A stretch of DNA of 64,000 bases, from the NCBI GenBank assembly GCA_027625915.1, contig JANTQA010000057.1, positions 7,688,001 to 7,752,000 on the forward strand, read 5' to 3'. Shown piece by piece: positions 24,923-37,860 of this stretch (positions within the stretch are counted from its first letter, which is position 1; every line of letters begins with the position of its first letter). The translations under genes were made by a program, and so were the position numbers. The notes under the pieces were generated by a model. The model worked only from the letters and a program-made list of their open reading frames with translations, searched no databases and had not been told where the DNA came from. Source of the DNA: Anaeramoeba flamelloides (taxonomy: Eukaryota > Metamonada > Anaeramoebidae).

Positions 24923-27900
24923 ATGCTTCACCGCTGGAATTGGGTCAATACCAATTGGCCAACTGGTTATACAAAACTGGGTTCAATTAATTATCATTCC
25001 CTTGTTGAATATAAAAATGAGCTATATGTCTTTGGTGGATTTGGCTTCAAGGGATCTGGCTCTAATAACCTTTGGAAAATGAAAGGAAATAGCTGGGAGC
25101 TTGTAAAGTGTCTCGGAAAAATACCACCACCCCGTTTTAAACATAAAGCTGTTGTGGCCTCTGACTTAATGTGGGTTTATGGTATGCTCAACACAATCAC
25201 TTTTTGTGAAATTGAAAAAAACATAAAAAAAAAAACAACAAATAACAAACTGTATTTACTGTGTTACTAATCTTAATTCGCCAACTCACATCGCTCTCCC
25301 CGTTTCCTAAATCATAAACCTTTTTTTTTTTATTTATATTCTTGCTTTCTTTAGGCGGTTGTCGAACTGGCGCAAAGCCATTAAATGATTTGTATTGTTT
25401 TAATTTTACCAATCTTAAATGGAAAAGAGTCAAAACGAAAAAACCACCACCTGGTAGACACTCCCATAGCTTTGTTGCTCTTGACGAAAAACGCATTGTT
25501 ATTCATGGCGGCTGTGGTCCCGAAAATTTGCCATTAAATGATCTTTGGTTGTTCAACATTCCAAAAAAAAAATGGATCAAATTAGAACCATTAGATGGGA
25601 AACTTCACCCAATGAGAAGACACAGACACGCGTCAGTGGTTATAAATGGAGAAATGTTTGTTTTTGCAGGTACAGACGGAAGAGTACGCCTGAATAACCT
25701 TTCCAAATGCCAATTTTTTTCTTCTTCTGTAAATTGGATTTCATTGAACCCATTTGGCGATATTCCTGATCCAAGAAGAGACCACACAGCAGCTTCTTAT
25801 AAAGAAAAAATGTAATTTTGAAAATCTTTGTTTTTTATTTTATTCTTGTATGGTTAATAATTCAGGTCAATTAAAACAATACAAAGTGAGGGATCGAAGA
25901 TCGAAAAAAAAAAAAAAAAAAAAAAAAAACATATTTAATAGGATTTATTTTTCCAAGATCAAATTACCAACACCTCTTATTCTATACCACTGTTTCAGAA
26001 AGGACTCAAAACATACACAGAAAAAAAATGTTTTGAGCACTTTTAATTTCTTCTCTTAATCCAACAAGCTTCCAAGGCAAAAGGGAACATTTTTTTTTCA
26101 TAAAAGATTTTAAAAAAGAATTGTTAAATTTTACACTCTTTATAAGATCTATCAATATTTTATAATCGGTCAATATTACTTTTAAAACCAACAACACATT
26201 TGTTAACTTTAAAGAATTGTGGGTCAAGGGATCTTGTTATAAGTTGAAATTTTAGTGCTATTTTTCAAAATTTTGTTCTTTTTTGTTAAAAACCATTTTC
26301 GCGATCCAAATTCGAAATTTAAAATTGAAAACGTTCGAAAATCAAAACTCACTTTATGACAGCATGGTTCTTCTTTATTTTAAAAGAGAATAGGATTTAT
26401 TGTTAGGGTATAAATATAATATCATTATCTCTTAAAATAAAGTGGAAAGTAACTGAAACAAAATTTAAAAATCATTGATTTTCAAATTTTTCTCTTTTCT
26501 TCGAAAAATTCAATAAAGTTTTTGGATCAACAAATGTTTTCATACAAAATCTCTAAAAAAACTGAAAATTTGTAATATGTTTAACTTTCCTTGAATTGGG
26601 TAATCTTTTAAACCATTTTTTTCTCTGTATAACATCGGATTTCATTACACACATAACATACAATAAAGATAGTGCTTATAACAGAGTATTTGTCTCAATA
26701 TATATAAAAAAATGTTAAATTGGTGTTAAAAATTCTTTCAAAAAACTCAGGTATTCAACTTCGTCGAATTAAGCAATCAAAATATGGTCCAAAATGGTTG
26801 GAAAACATTAATTATATTGCTTTTTCTAAAGAATAATTTGAAACCCCAATAAGAAAAACCACACTTTTGGTATTATTTGATTGGTTTCAAAGTTTGCTTT
26901 TAATATAAACTCTGTTTCAGTCAAAGGAATCCAAAAAAAAAACATTTTTTTCAAATATCAATTATTTTATACAATTGACCTTTGAAGAAAAAATGAGAAA
27001 TAAGTAGAATAATACACATCAAAGAATTGTTGATATGTGTATGAAAGAAAACTAATTAATCAATAAATTTTCTTAAAAATTGAAAAACTCAAATTCTTAG
27101 TGACCCATTGAGAAAAACAACAATGTTCGTTTTGATCTTCTACTGGTATTTGAATAATTAATAGGAAACAATTTTTACTTCATTTTCCATACTTTTCTTT
27201 TAGAAACCAAGCCCCCAAACGAAATGTGTTGGTATTTGTGGTCTCTATTTGAATAAGGAAATGAAAATGAAGTGAAAAATTTTTCACATTTATCAAACAA
27301 ATATCAGGATCAAAGATCAAATAAAATTCCAATAGAAATCAATATGATTTCTCAACAATCATTTCCACAGTTTCGATAACCTTAGAATAAAATATTTTTA
27401 CCAAGTGACTATTGATCTTGCAATAAAAAAAATTTTTGCAACTGAATTACGTTTTAAAAAAAAATCAAAAAAAAAAAAAACAAAAATGTGTAGAAATGTG
27501 AAAAAATGATTTCAACTTTGAAAATTACCAAAATAAAATTTTTCTTCTAATATCTATACAAACCCTTTAAACACATGTATTTCACTCATTACAACTGGGC
27601 CCCTTTGACTGAAAAAATAGTTTATTAAGTTTAAAAATACAAAGAAAATTCTGAAGAACCTTGTAACTAATTGAAAAATAATCAGTTTTTTTAGTTTTTC
27701 AATTATTTTTCATATAAGAATATAAATGATAATTTTTTTTTTATTAGAATCGCCACCTATCACTCCAACACAATTTCAAAAATTAAATCCCAATACAAGA
27801 CAACCCTGTAATTGTCAGATCTTACCCAGAACAAGACTACTGACCGAGACAGATTTAAAGTGAATTTAAATCAAAACCACCATGTTTTGTGACACGCTAT

Positions 27901-30900
27901 ATTTTCTTACATCTTCCATTTAGGAAATGATTTCCCCCATTCAATTTTAATGTAAACTTTTTTCCAGTCAAAGGAAACTAGTTCTAGTGTGTGAATTACA
28001 TGTGTTTAAAGGATTTGACTGGATATTAAAAGAAAAATATTAATTTTGTAATTTTCAAAGTTGAAATCATATTTTTGCTCATTTCTTTTTCTTTTTTTTT
28101 CAATTCTTTTTTTGATAATAATTGTTTTGAAAATTTTTTTTTTATGGCAATGTCTTCGATAGTCACTTAGTAAAAGCATGCTATTCTAATGTTATTGAAA
28201 TAGCGTGAAAATGTTTGTAGAAAAATGATATTGATTTCGTATTGGGATTTTCTTTTGATCTTCAATTGAAGATCAAAATGAACTTTGTGGCTTTTTCTCA
28301 ATAGTAACCTAAGGAATTTGAGTTTTTCTATTTTTAAGAAAAATATACTGATTGATTAGATTTGCTTCAATACTGATACCAACTGTTCACTGATGTGTAT
28401 TATTCTCCTTATTTCTTATTTGCTCTAATTCCAAATATATAAAAAATAATTGATATTTGAAAAAAATTTTGAGCCTCTTTGACAGAAACAAAGTTTACTC
28501 GAAAAAAAAAAAGGAGCAACTCAAAAAGAAAAAAAGTAAAATGAAAAAAAATCAGGAATTAAAAAAGAAAACAAGATCTTGAAAAAACTCAAAAGAAAAA
28601 AAACTTTTCCTTTGTTGAAAAAATAACAATTAAAAAAGAAACATAAAACAAAAAAAAAAATCTCTTAAACAAATTACTCAGGATTTTAATTAAAAATAAT
28701 TAAAATTTAGAAATACCAATGGAAAGTTTATTAGAAAAGTCTAAAATTTTAAAAATTTAAGAAAGTCTTAATATTTAAAAATATTTTCTACTTTTTAATT
28801 CTTAAGGGATTAGCGTCTATCACAGAGCAGTCTAAAATTAAAGTATATTTCAATTGAATCTAAACCATATTAGTGCTCAATGGTTCAAATCTCTCCAAAA
28901 AATCCATTTGTAAAACAGTAATAAAAATTGATTTCATAAATGAAAAATGATCAGAGTATTAGTCAAAAAACCCAAAGAATTTCAGAAAAAACCCTGCATT
29001 TCGCCACAAATTTAAAGGTTGAATTATCAATATTCAGACCCCAAAGTTGCAAAATACCTTTCTTAAATTTGTCTTGAAATGTAGATTAATTGATAAAAAA
29101 TTTGATTTTGTTAAAATATGCAATGATTTCACTTTGAAGTTATTTTGACAAATTATTTACACATATTGTAAATATATTGATATATATTAACTTTGTAAAA
29201 AGGAAACAAAAACAATCAATTTTTTGGTTTTTTAGACTGATAATTATTGAAAAAATCCTGAAATTAAAAAATTGAAAAAATAGTTACTTTGGAAGATTTT
29301 GAATGTTAGTTTTAAATAAAGGAATACTGTTATTTTGTTTTTCAATTTTTAGACTTGGAAAAGTAATTAAAAAAAAAATTCCAAATTGCAGCACATATTA
29401 AAATAGGAAAAAAATTCGTTTGGAATTTTGATCCATTGAATTCTCAAATGCTTATTCACTACTGGAAATAATTGAAATTTCTTTAAAATAAAATATGAAT
29501 AGAATGAATTAATTTTATGAAAATGTTCAAATTAATTTTAATTATTGCAATTTAACATAGAATAAATAATTTTTTTAATTACTTTAAAAAGTCAAAATCT
29601 TATCCTAAAAAGGATATACAAAAAGGAAAGAAAGTCGCAAATTTATATTTACTTGAAACAATTTTACAAACAAATATCCAGAAAAAAATTTTTTTTTTAT
29701 ATAAATTCAAAATTAATTATTCTTATATTTAAAAATTATTTTTTGGATAAATTAAAGATTAAAATCTAAAATTATTATTTTTTATAAAAATTAAATAAAT
29801 AATTTATTAAAAAGGTTTGTTTTTGGAGGATATCGAAATGGCCCATTGAACGAATTATTAATGTATGATTCTATTACAAATTCCTGGACAAATCTGTCTC
29901 AATTTGGTGAAATTCCATGTGCACGACATCATATGTCATCAATTGTAATTGGTGATACCTTGAAAATTTTTGGAGGGTGGGTTGATCCAAGTGTCTTAAA
30001 TGATCTTCATGTCATCGATCTGAAAGGTCATATTGTTACATCTCTTCAAAAAAGTAATGTGATCAAGGGAGGACAAAGGATTTTTGAAACACAAAAATAT
30101 TCTGATTTAATTATTCAAACTAAAGATAGTTTTATAGGACTTCACCAATCTATTTTAAGTGCCCGTACAGGTTTATTTCGAAAAAAAAATTCCACTTCAC
30201 ATAATAAATATGGAGAACAGCGAAATAATCTATTAATTGAAAAGAAAAACGAAAAAAAACAAGAACAAGAACAAGAACAAGAACAAGAACAAGAACAAAA
30301 ACAAAAACAAGAACAAAAACAAGAACAAGAACAAAAACAAGAACGAGTGCAAGGGCAAGAACAAAAAACAAAGAATAAAAAATCATTTATTGACGAAAAA
30401 GAAGACAAACTACATTCCTTTGTAAAAGGATCTGAAACAGGAATCAAATTTGAAAATAGTATTTTTACAATTTTTGGAGATCTTGAAAAATTAAAATTAA
30501 AAAAAATTGAACCAATTGAAATTTTAAATCAGTATACTCAAGACGAGATAACAGATGTCATAAAAGCAGTTATCAGCTATATTTATTTTGATAAATTTGA
30601 TCATAAGGTTTTAATATCTGAATCGAAAAACTTTAGTCAAAATGAAAATGAAAATGAAAATAATAATAAAAATGAAAATAAAAACAAAAATGAAAATGAA
30701 AATGAAAACGAAAACAAAAATGAAAATATAAATAAAAACCAAAATATCAATGAAAATGAAAATGAAAAATTAGCAAAAATGAAAAAAACAATTTTAATTG
30801 AAAGATTAGTTTCTGCATTAAAATTAGCTGAAGTTCTAGATATTCGAAGATTAAGAAAAATTATTGAATTAGAAATTAAGCAATTAGTCACTGTTGATAA

Positions 30901-31948
30901 TATTATACATATTTTATCATTAATCTATAAAAAAAATGCTAACTGTACAAATTTAAGGGCTTATTTATTTAATAGATTAAGGAAAGCACGTCAAGAAGTT
31001 TCAGAAAAGATAGAAGAGGAAAAAAAAACTCTGGAATCACGTGAACTGTTATTAGATATGCTGAAAGCTATTTATAATGAAAATGATTTCCCAGAAAGTG
31101 GATTTCGTCCTGGATATTCAACTTTAGTTCATGATTATGAAAATTTATTTGAAACTGAAGTAAAATTTAAAATTTATTCTAAAAATACTAATAAAAATGA
31201 AATAGAAAAGAAAAAGAAAGGGGTGAGGGGGAAGGGGAAGAAAACGGAAAAGAAAACGGAAAAGGAAAAGGAAAAGGAAAAGGAAAAGGAAAAGGATGAA
31301 AATATGACTAGAGAATTGAAAAATGAAAAGAAAATTAAATTATTCGAATCAGATGAATCTGAACATTCTGATGAAGATCTATTAAATTCTTCAAATTCAC
31401 GCTTTAGTTTTAATTTATCTGGTTTTCCAAACCAACCGATCGATTTTAAAATTAAAACATTTGATGGGGAAATTAAAGCTCATAAAGCAATAATTGCGGG
31501 TCAAAGTAAATTAATAGATACATTTGTTTCAACCACAGTTGGGAAAAAAGATACAAATGAAATAGTTTCTGAATTTGTTGACAATTCTAATATTAATGTA
31601 AAAACTTGGTATGCGCTTATAAATTATATGTATACTGGCAGATACGATCTAATTATCGAAAATACGGAAATTGCTTTAAAATTATTAGGAGCGTCTTCTT
31701 ATTACCAACTGCTTGACGATTCTTTGGATAACGTTTGTTCAATGATTTTAAAAAATTCTGTTAATGAAAATAATGTTTTAAATTTATTAAACAGAGCAGA
31801 AGAATTGAAATTGAAAGAATTAAAAGATTATACTATGACCTTTATTTTATTGCATTCAAAAAAAATATTAACTAAAGAAAATTTAAAAAAAATTACGAAT
31901 GTAGATTTATTACGCGAGATCGTTACTTCAAAACTTGATATCTTATAA
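24923..31948 (+). CDS. LZTR1-like kelch-BTB-BTB protein, three exons
   Basis: Exons are 24923-25181, 25355-25811 and 29815-31948, giving 949 residues with both splices in frame. Introns are 173 nt (GTATGC...TTTAG) and 4,003 nt (GTAATT...AAAG). Six kelch motifs occupy residues about 1-310; 'YVFGGF', 'WVYGG', 'VIHGG', 'FVFAG', 'FVFGGY' and 'KIFGG' are each followed by 'LNDL'-type turns. Introns 1 and 2 fall inside the 'VYG|G' and 'M|FVFGG' strands. A first BTB begins near residue 335 ('YSDLIIQTKDSF', 'LHQSILSARTGLF') and is interrupted by an EQ tract (about 386-423) and an NE tract (about 515-558). After a KE tract (about 703-735) comes a cleaner second BTB (about 769-861: 'IDFKIKTFDGEIKAHKAIIAG', 'LINYMYTGRYDL') and a BACK-like tail. 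Kelch plus two BTBs is the LZTR1 layout, a Cullin-3 adaptor family; the substrate is unknown. Confidence 0.92.
26906..27624 (-). mobile_element. Family B element, copy 2 (intronic, reverse orientation)
   Basis: It starts TAAACTCTGTTTCAGTCAAAGG and ends CCCTTTGACTGAAAAAATAGTTTA. The body is the reverse complement of 1085-1795 over its whole length. At about 719 bp it is the cleanest copy of the family in the window and has no frame of useful size. Confidence 0.8.
27953..28497 (+). mobile_element. Family B element, copy 3 (intronic, internally deleted)
   Basis: It begins TAAACTTTTTTCCAGTCAAAGG and ends TTTGACAGAAACAAAGTTTA, with the same orientation as 1085-1795. At about 545 bp it lacks part of the interior, including the AAAATGAAGTG palindrome present in the other two copies. 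Confidence 0.75.
28803..29098. repeat. Dispersed repeat G, copy 1 (intronic)
   Basis: This stretch is the reverse complement of 37068-37366. Shared blocks include AAGGGATTAG-GTCTATCA, then GAATTATCAATATTCAGAC, then CTTTCTTAAATTTGT. The ends are not well defined, so I call it a repeat rather than an element. Confidence 0.65.
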
Positions 31949-32163
31949 TATTAAGATTTTTTTTTTATTTCTTACATTCTTGAGATGTAAACTTTTTTGA
32001 TCCAAAATAATTAAAAAATAAAATCAGAGAAAATTTTTTTATAATTCGGGTTTAAACTTTTAATTGATTCATTTTAAATGATTTGAATTGATATTTTATT
32101 CATATTTAATCGAACTTTTTGGTAAAGAAAAATTGTTTCAAACTTAATTAATTGAATTATCTG

Positions 32164-32214
<51 letters not shown>
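31949..32214. other. 3' flank of the kelch-BTB gene ending in a (TA)n microsatellite
   Basis: It contains no gene. An uninterrupted TA run of roughly 45 bp (about 32169-32214) directly abuts element D. Confidence 0.7.
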
Positions 32215-32219
<5 letters not shown>

Positions 32220-33714
32220 AGCACCCCAAATAACCTAAAAACATTTCAAACAAAAATTTAAATTTGAAATGTTATCAAAGGATAATAAGATATAGAATTA
32301 ACAAGTATTTATCTTAGAAAGAAAATTTTATAATTAAAAATTGTATAGTTACTTAAAATAAATAAATAACTTGAAAAAAAATTTTCATCATTTGAAATTT
32401 TTTTTTTTGGTAATTGTGATTTTATTATTTTTCCAAATTTTAACAAAATAAATTTTTTTTTTTTTTTGAAAAGTTTGTCTAGACATCAAAAACCTCTTAG
32501 TTTTAACATTTAAAACATATCATACTTTACTGGAAATTTTTTGGGTCCCTTTCCACCACAAAATTGCCTAAAATGCTTGATTAAATAATTTATTCATTAT
32601 AAAAGTTATTATAACATCACATAGAAAATTTGTTTTATCTATTGATTACGATTCAATATCAATATCTATATTAGATTCTAAATAATTTAAAAATAAAAAA
32701 AAATATAAATTAAATTAGAAAAAAAAATCAAATTTTTTTTCATTGCAAAATTTTACAATTTTTTCAACAAGATTTTTTTTCAATTTTAAATGATTTGGCT
32801 AATAGTTCGAGTCAGATTAATAATTGATTTTTTTTTTTTATTTTTTTACAATTTTTTAATTTTTGACTTTTTAAAATCTAGACATAAAATAAACAATATT
32901 GTTGAATTAGAGACCATATATCATAACTTATTTAACAAGATCTGGATTAATTTATTAAGGAAAAATCCAAATATCGCAAATATATTATTCAAATTTTTAC
33001 TAATAACAAAACACAAATAAAAAAATTTTGGTTTCGGAGATTATTTTATTATATTGGAATAATATTTAAGAGTTATTTTTTATTTTATTTTAAATTTATG
33101 TATAAATATTTTATCGATTTTAAAGTAATTTATATTTGTTTTATTCCAATTTAATAAATTGAAATTATTTTATAATTTTTTTTTTTTTTTGATTTTCAAG
33201 TAATTTCTATTGCTTAAATAAAAGTTTTAGAAAATTAATCATATTAAAAATTTAATTTTGGGCTAAAGAAATCAATTTAATTTTTTCTCTTTATTGGATA
33301 TTTATTGAAATTTTTTTCTAAAAAAAAAAAATTAAATTTCAAAGTAATTTATTTTTTTTATTTATTTTTTTTATCATAAAATTAGCAAAATTGTTTGGTG
33401 TCTATTATTAATAAATCAATGTCTTGAGTTTTGAATTACTATTAATGTAATAAAATTTCCGATTTAAAAAAATAAAATAAAAATAAAAATCTTTAAAAAA
33501 AATGTAAAAATGAATATTTATTATTTTTTTTTTTCACTTTCAAAAAAAAAATCAATAACTTAACTACTTTATCTTTGAACTATTTTGACTTTTTATTATA
33601 ATTCAAATCTGGATTAAAGACAAATAAGAAAATTAATATATTAGTAGATCAATATCATTTTAAATCTAATTTAAAAAACTTGATGAAATTTAGGCAAATC
33701 CGGGGTGCTAAGGG
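32215..33714. mobile_element. 1.5-kb element with CCCTTAGCACCCC terminal repeats (element D)
   Basis: A perfect 13-bp inverted terminal repeat (CCCTTAGCACCCC at 32215-32227; GGGGTGCTAAGGG at 33702-33714) bounds 1.5 kb of AT-rich DNA. (TA)n tracts sit outside both ends, which suggests insertion into a TA microsatellite or TA target choice. A 76-codon plus-strand frame (32790-33020) is hydrophobic then basic and has no recognised domain, so I treat the element as non-autonomous. The superfamily is not assigned. Confidence 0.65.
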
Positions 33715-35616
33715 ATATATATATATATATATATTAAGAGATTTTCGGCAAAAAGTAAAAAAAAAATTCGTTGATTTTCAATTAATTGAAACCACATTTT
33801 TTTTTTGATTTTTGTAGCTTTTGTAAATTGGTTATATTTCTTTATTGGAATTAATTCATTTGGTATTAATTCTACTTATTTTCAAAATTTAATTCAAAAA
33901 ATATCCAAATAAATCTTAAAATTAATTTATTTCTCCTGAAAAATAATCAGAATTCGCCTTTCTTCTTTAATTCCAAAAAGTTAATAGAAGAGTATCTCAT
34001 TACAATCTAATTCAATTATTTTCCAATTCAATGCAATTTTATAAGTTTTTTTGAATCTTTGATTATTTTATTTTATTTTCTCAAATACTGTTTTGAATCA
34101 CAAAAACCAACAATAAAGATTGACTTCAAGTTAAGGGGGGTAGCTACACCCATAATACATGATAAAAATTTGAGAGAGATGATAAAAGAGTATTTTATTT
34201 TAGTCCCATATGATCCTAGATTCTCTTAAAAAATTTTTTTATAAAATTTTTTTATATTTTTTATTTGGTTAATGCTAAACAATACAAAAAAAGAGATAAG
34301 AATTGGTGAAATTGGCTCGATTTTTATTATTGATATAATAAATATTTTATTATTGTGAGAAGATATTTTCTATACTTCCAATAAAACTTTTAGCTATTTT
34401 GTGGTTTAAAAATTGATAAAATATAGTCATATTCACTTCTTCAATTACACCAAATACAAGGATAGAAAAAACCTAACCAGATATGATTTAGGATAATAAT
34501 TATTTTTTTTCGAATTATTCTAGCTAAATTAAGTCCGATTCATAGTTCCTTTTCTGATTCTCACAAAAGTAATTTTACTATTCTTTTTAAATATAACACA
34601 TCTATCCTAAATGCAACTGATAACAAATTCTTTCTAATATGCTTTTTGTTGTCATAAAAAAAAAATTCAAAAATGATGAAAGAATAACAAATTCAAAAAT
34701 TAAATCTCACAATACAATGTTGAGATAAGGACAAAAGATAAGTTATTCAACATTCAAATCACTATTTTAAGCAATTAAACTCAATATTCTATTCTGGAAA
34801 TTTCTTTGGGACTTTTGAAAAAAAAATTAAAAAATCTAATGAATGAAGTACTTTAAATAAAAATATCTAAATAATATACAACCAAAGTAAAAAAAAAATA
34901 CTATTCTCGGATCCTCTCCAAAAATGCTAAAAAATGAAACATTTTCCTTTACATTTGATACCCCCTTAAAAATTAAAAATCAAATCAAAAAAACTTAAAA
35001 TTATTTAAATTTTTCTTTTTTTTATTTGAAGATAATATTCAACAAGAAAAAACAAATGTGATTGGTTTATGAGATAAACTCCTGAAAAGATTCAACTAAT
35101 TAGATTGCTTTTATATTATTTTTATATAAAGTGTCTAGGTTGATTTTAATTCTTTTCCTTTTTTTGAATTTTCGGAATTTTATTTGAAAGATAGGTCAAA
35201 AATAGGTTGTTCTTTTCTTTTTCTTTTTTCATTTCTAAAACATTTTTTTTTCATAGATAGGCGTTAATTTTATATTAATGGATTCTTCTTTACTATGTGG
35301 TGTTTACCAATTTATCTGACTTTTTTTATGTTAGTTTTTTTTTATTTAAAATTATAAAAAAAATACACATAATCAAAAAAAAACTAATATCATTTCATTT
35401 TACACTAAATAAATAATACAACAGTGAACAGGATTGAATTATCCAACAATATAATCACAAAAGCTAAAATTTAAATAAATATTAATTATTTTTTTCCAAA
35501 ATTCTTGACAAATTTATCACAAACCTAATTTTCCCAAAATTTTTGATTTCAGCAGATAATGACTCATTACAAAGTACTTTTTTAAAAAGTGCATCTCAGT
35601 TTAAATAACCCCTTTT

Positions 35617-35649
<33 letters not shown>

Positions 35650-37067
35650 AGATTGTTTAAATTCTATTTTTGAGTTCAGTATGAACTATACTGTTTTTAT
35701 TGACTCTTTATTATTTTTAAAATTAACATAACTAATTGTCAATATTTGTGGATTTTTAATAACTAGGAGTTTGAGAAAGTAATTATTTCAGATAGGGAAA
35801 GATGTTAGTATATATGTTATTATCTTACCCAAGGTTCATAAATACTAATTAAATTTCTTGAAATTTGAACGAAAATATTGACAAAACTTTAAAAATCAAA
35901 TCAATTATCAGAAATTAAATATTTAGAAATATGGTTAGAAAAAGAAAATTATTTTAAAAAAATTACAATAAAGTAAAATAGGTTATTTTGAAAATAATAA
36001 ACTTATTAACAGCGAAAAAAAACTAAAAAAGGGAGTAAAAGTAAAAATTTTTTTAAATTGATATACCTAAGTCAATTATTCTTATGTAATTAATTATTTT
36101 TAATTTATTTCAAAAAGATTATACTCGTCGATAGATGATCGGATAAATGAAAAAATCACAATTTTTTTTGACAATTAATCAACATCCCGTTGTATAATAA
36201 GATATAAAAATGAAGCAAAAAAAGGAAAATCTAAAAATTTAAATTGAATACAGAATGTATTAACTCAAAAAAAAATTAGAACTTCACTCGTTTTGAAAAT
36301 ATATCAAAAAAATGAAATATTCAAAAAAACAAAGAAAATATTAATTAGCTATAAGAAAACTTAAAATTATTCGAATCAATTCTTTATCAATTGTGGAAAA
36401 TCAAATAATAAATTGTTCTGGGTGAATAGGTCAAGAATATTTAAAAAATTATTCTGCATAATTATCATCTTCATGATAATAAAGAATCGTTGTGTAACGT
36501 AATTTAGAGTGTCGATCAGGATTTTTTTTTTTTTTTTGGACAAAGCGAAACTTTTATAGAACCTTCAATTATATTTGGGTTTTTAAATGGAAATTTAATT
36601 TTTACCGATTAACCTCACCATATATTTCTCTATAATCAAAGTAGGTTATAATTTGGGTGTAAACGATATTAGTGCGTCATGGCTCAAATAGTTCTGTAAA
36701 ATCTATTATAAATTTTATTGCAAAATAAATTATTACTTTTTTTACTAAAGATCACAATTAAAAAGTTTCATATTGAAAAAAATTTTTTTAAATTCCTTTT
36801 CCAAATCTTAAAATAGAAACATGAAAAAAACAGTATTCTGGTATTAAATAATTTAGATTTAGAACTTCCAAAAGTAACTATCTTTATAATTTTTTAATTT
36901 CAATTATTAACTCAATAATCATCAACATAAAAGCCCAAAGACTGATTATTTTTGTTTGTTTTTGATACAGCTAATTGTAGCATCAATATATTTCCAAGAT
37001 TTTTGAAATAATTTGTCATAAAAATATTTTCATTAATTAATAAATTTTTAAAAAAAAATTGAATTTT
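33715..37067. other. Gene-free 3.4-kb region
   Basis: No gene was recognised. Features are a (TA)n run at 33714-33734 and an uninterrupted poly-A tract of about 30 bases at about 35618-35647. If the Nbs1 gene has a separate first exon it may lie here, but I could not locate one. Confidence 0.4.
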
Positions 37068-37366
37068 TTAACAACTAATCTACATTTGGCCACAAATTTA
37101 AGAAAGATATTTCGTAACTTTGTAGTCTGAATATTGATAATTCTACCTTTAAATTTATGCGAAATGGGAGATTTTATTCTGAAATTGTTGTGTTTTTTAC
37201 TAATAATAAAAAGGGATCATTTTTAATTGATGAGATCAACAAATATTACTACTTGACTAATTAATTTTTTAGAGACATTTGATCCATGTAATACTGATGT
37301 AGTTAAACTCGATAAAAACATACTTTGATCGTAGGCTTCTCCTTGATAGACACTAATCCCTTAACA
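37068..37366. repeat. Dispersed repeat G, copy 2
   Basis: This is the reverse complement of 28803-29098, which lies in the kelch-gene intron. It directly precedes the foldback at 37401-37860. Confidence 0.65.
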
Positions 37367-37400
37367 AAAACATTTAATGATTTTAAGGGGGGTTTTCTGA

Positions 37401-37860
37401 ATGAATTCTGAACAAACACCACATCATGGTTTCTTCCTTTCTTTTTGGTTAAGGTTATTATAAACTTTTATACACAAATTTAAAGAATTTTTTTTGTTCA
37501 AAATAAAGGTGCTTTTTATGTTTTTAAATTTTTTGTTCGATTGAATATATTACTTAGAGACAAAGTAGTAATTAAGAGAAGAATTGTTTTATGTGAAATT
37601 ATTAAATTTTACCGAGTTATTCAGACTTTTAAACTCACAAATGACTTGAATAAAAAACTAGTTCTATAAATATCTTCTTATCTGAATTTCTAAATGACTC
37701 CATAAGTGAGGTTTTAAAGAAGATCAAAAAATTAAAAAACATCAATAACACCTTTATTTCATACAAAAAAATTCTTTAAATTTGTGTACTAAAGTTTATA
37801 ATAACATTAACCAAAAAGAAAGGAAGAAACCATGATGTAGTGTTTGTTCAGAATTCATTT
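37401..37860. mobile_element. Foldback element with about 110-bp arms
   Basis: Arms at 37401-37511 and 37750-37860 are inverted copies. They share ATGAATTCTGAACAAACAC / GTGTTTGTTCAGAATTCAT, AACCATGATG-type sequence and AAATTTAAAGAATTTTTTT. About 240 bp separate them. It lies less than 200 bp upstream of the Nbs1 coding region, so it may overlap that gene's 5' flank. Confidence 0.7.

Larger units (their letters stand above)
25812..29814 (+). other. Large intron (4,003 nt) of the kelch-BTB gene
   Basis: Donor GTAATT at 25812 and acceptor AAAAAG ending at 29814 join an ATG codon split AT|G and restore the 'FVFGGY' kelch strand. The intron contains two family B elements (26906-27624 and 27953-28497) and one member of a repeat pair (28803-29098). 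I saw no nested gene. Confidence 0.88.

Noticed and set aside
30142-30447. Cysteine/serine- and leucine/valine-rich minus-strand frames opposite the kelch-BTB gene
   Set aside because: They are the antisense of the EQ-coding hexamer repeat; periodic composition explains the open frames.
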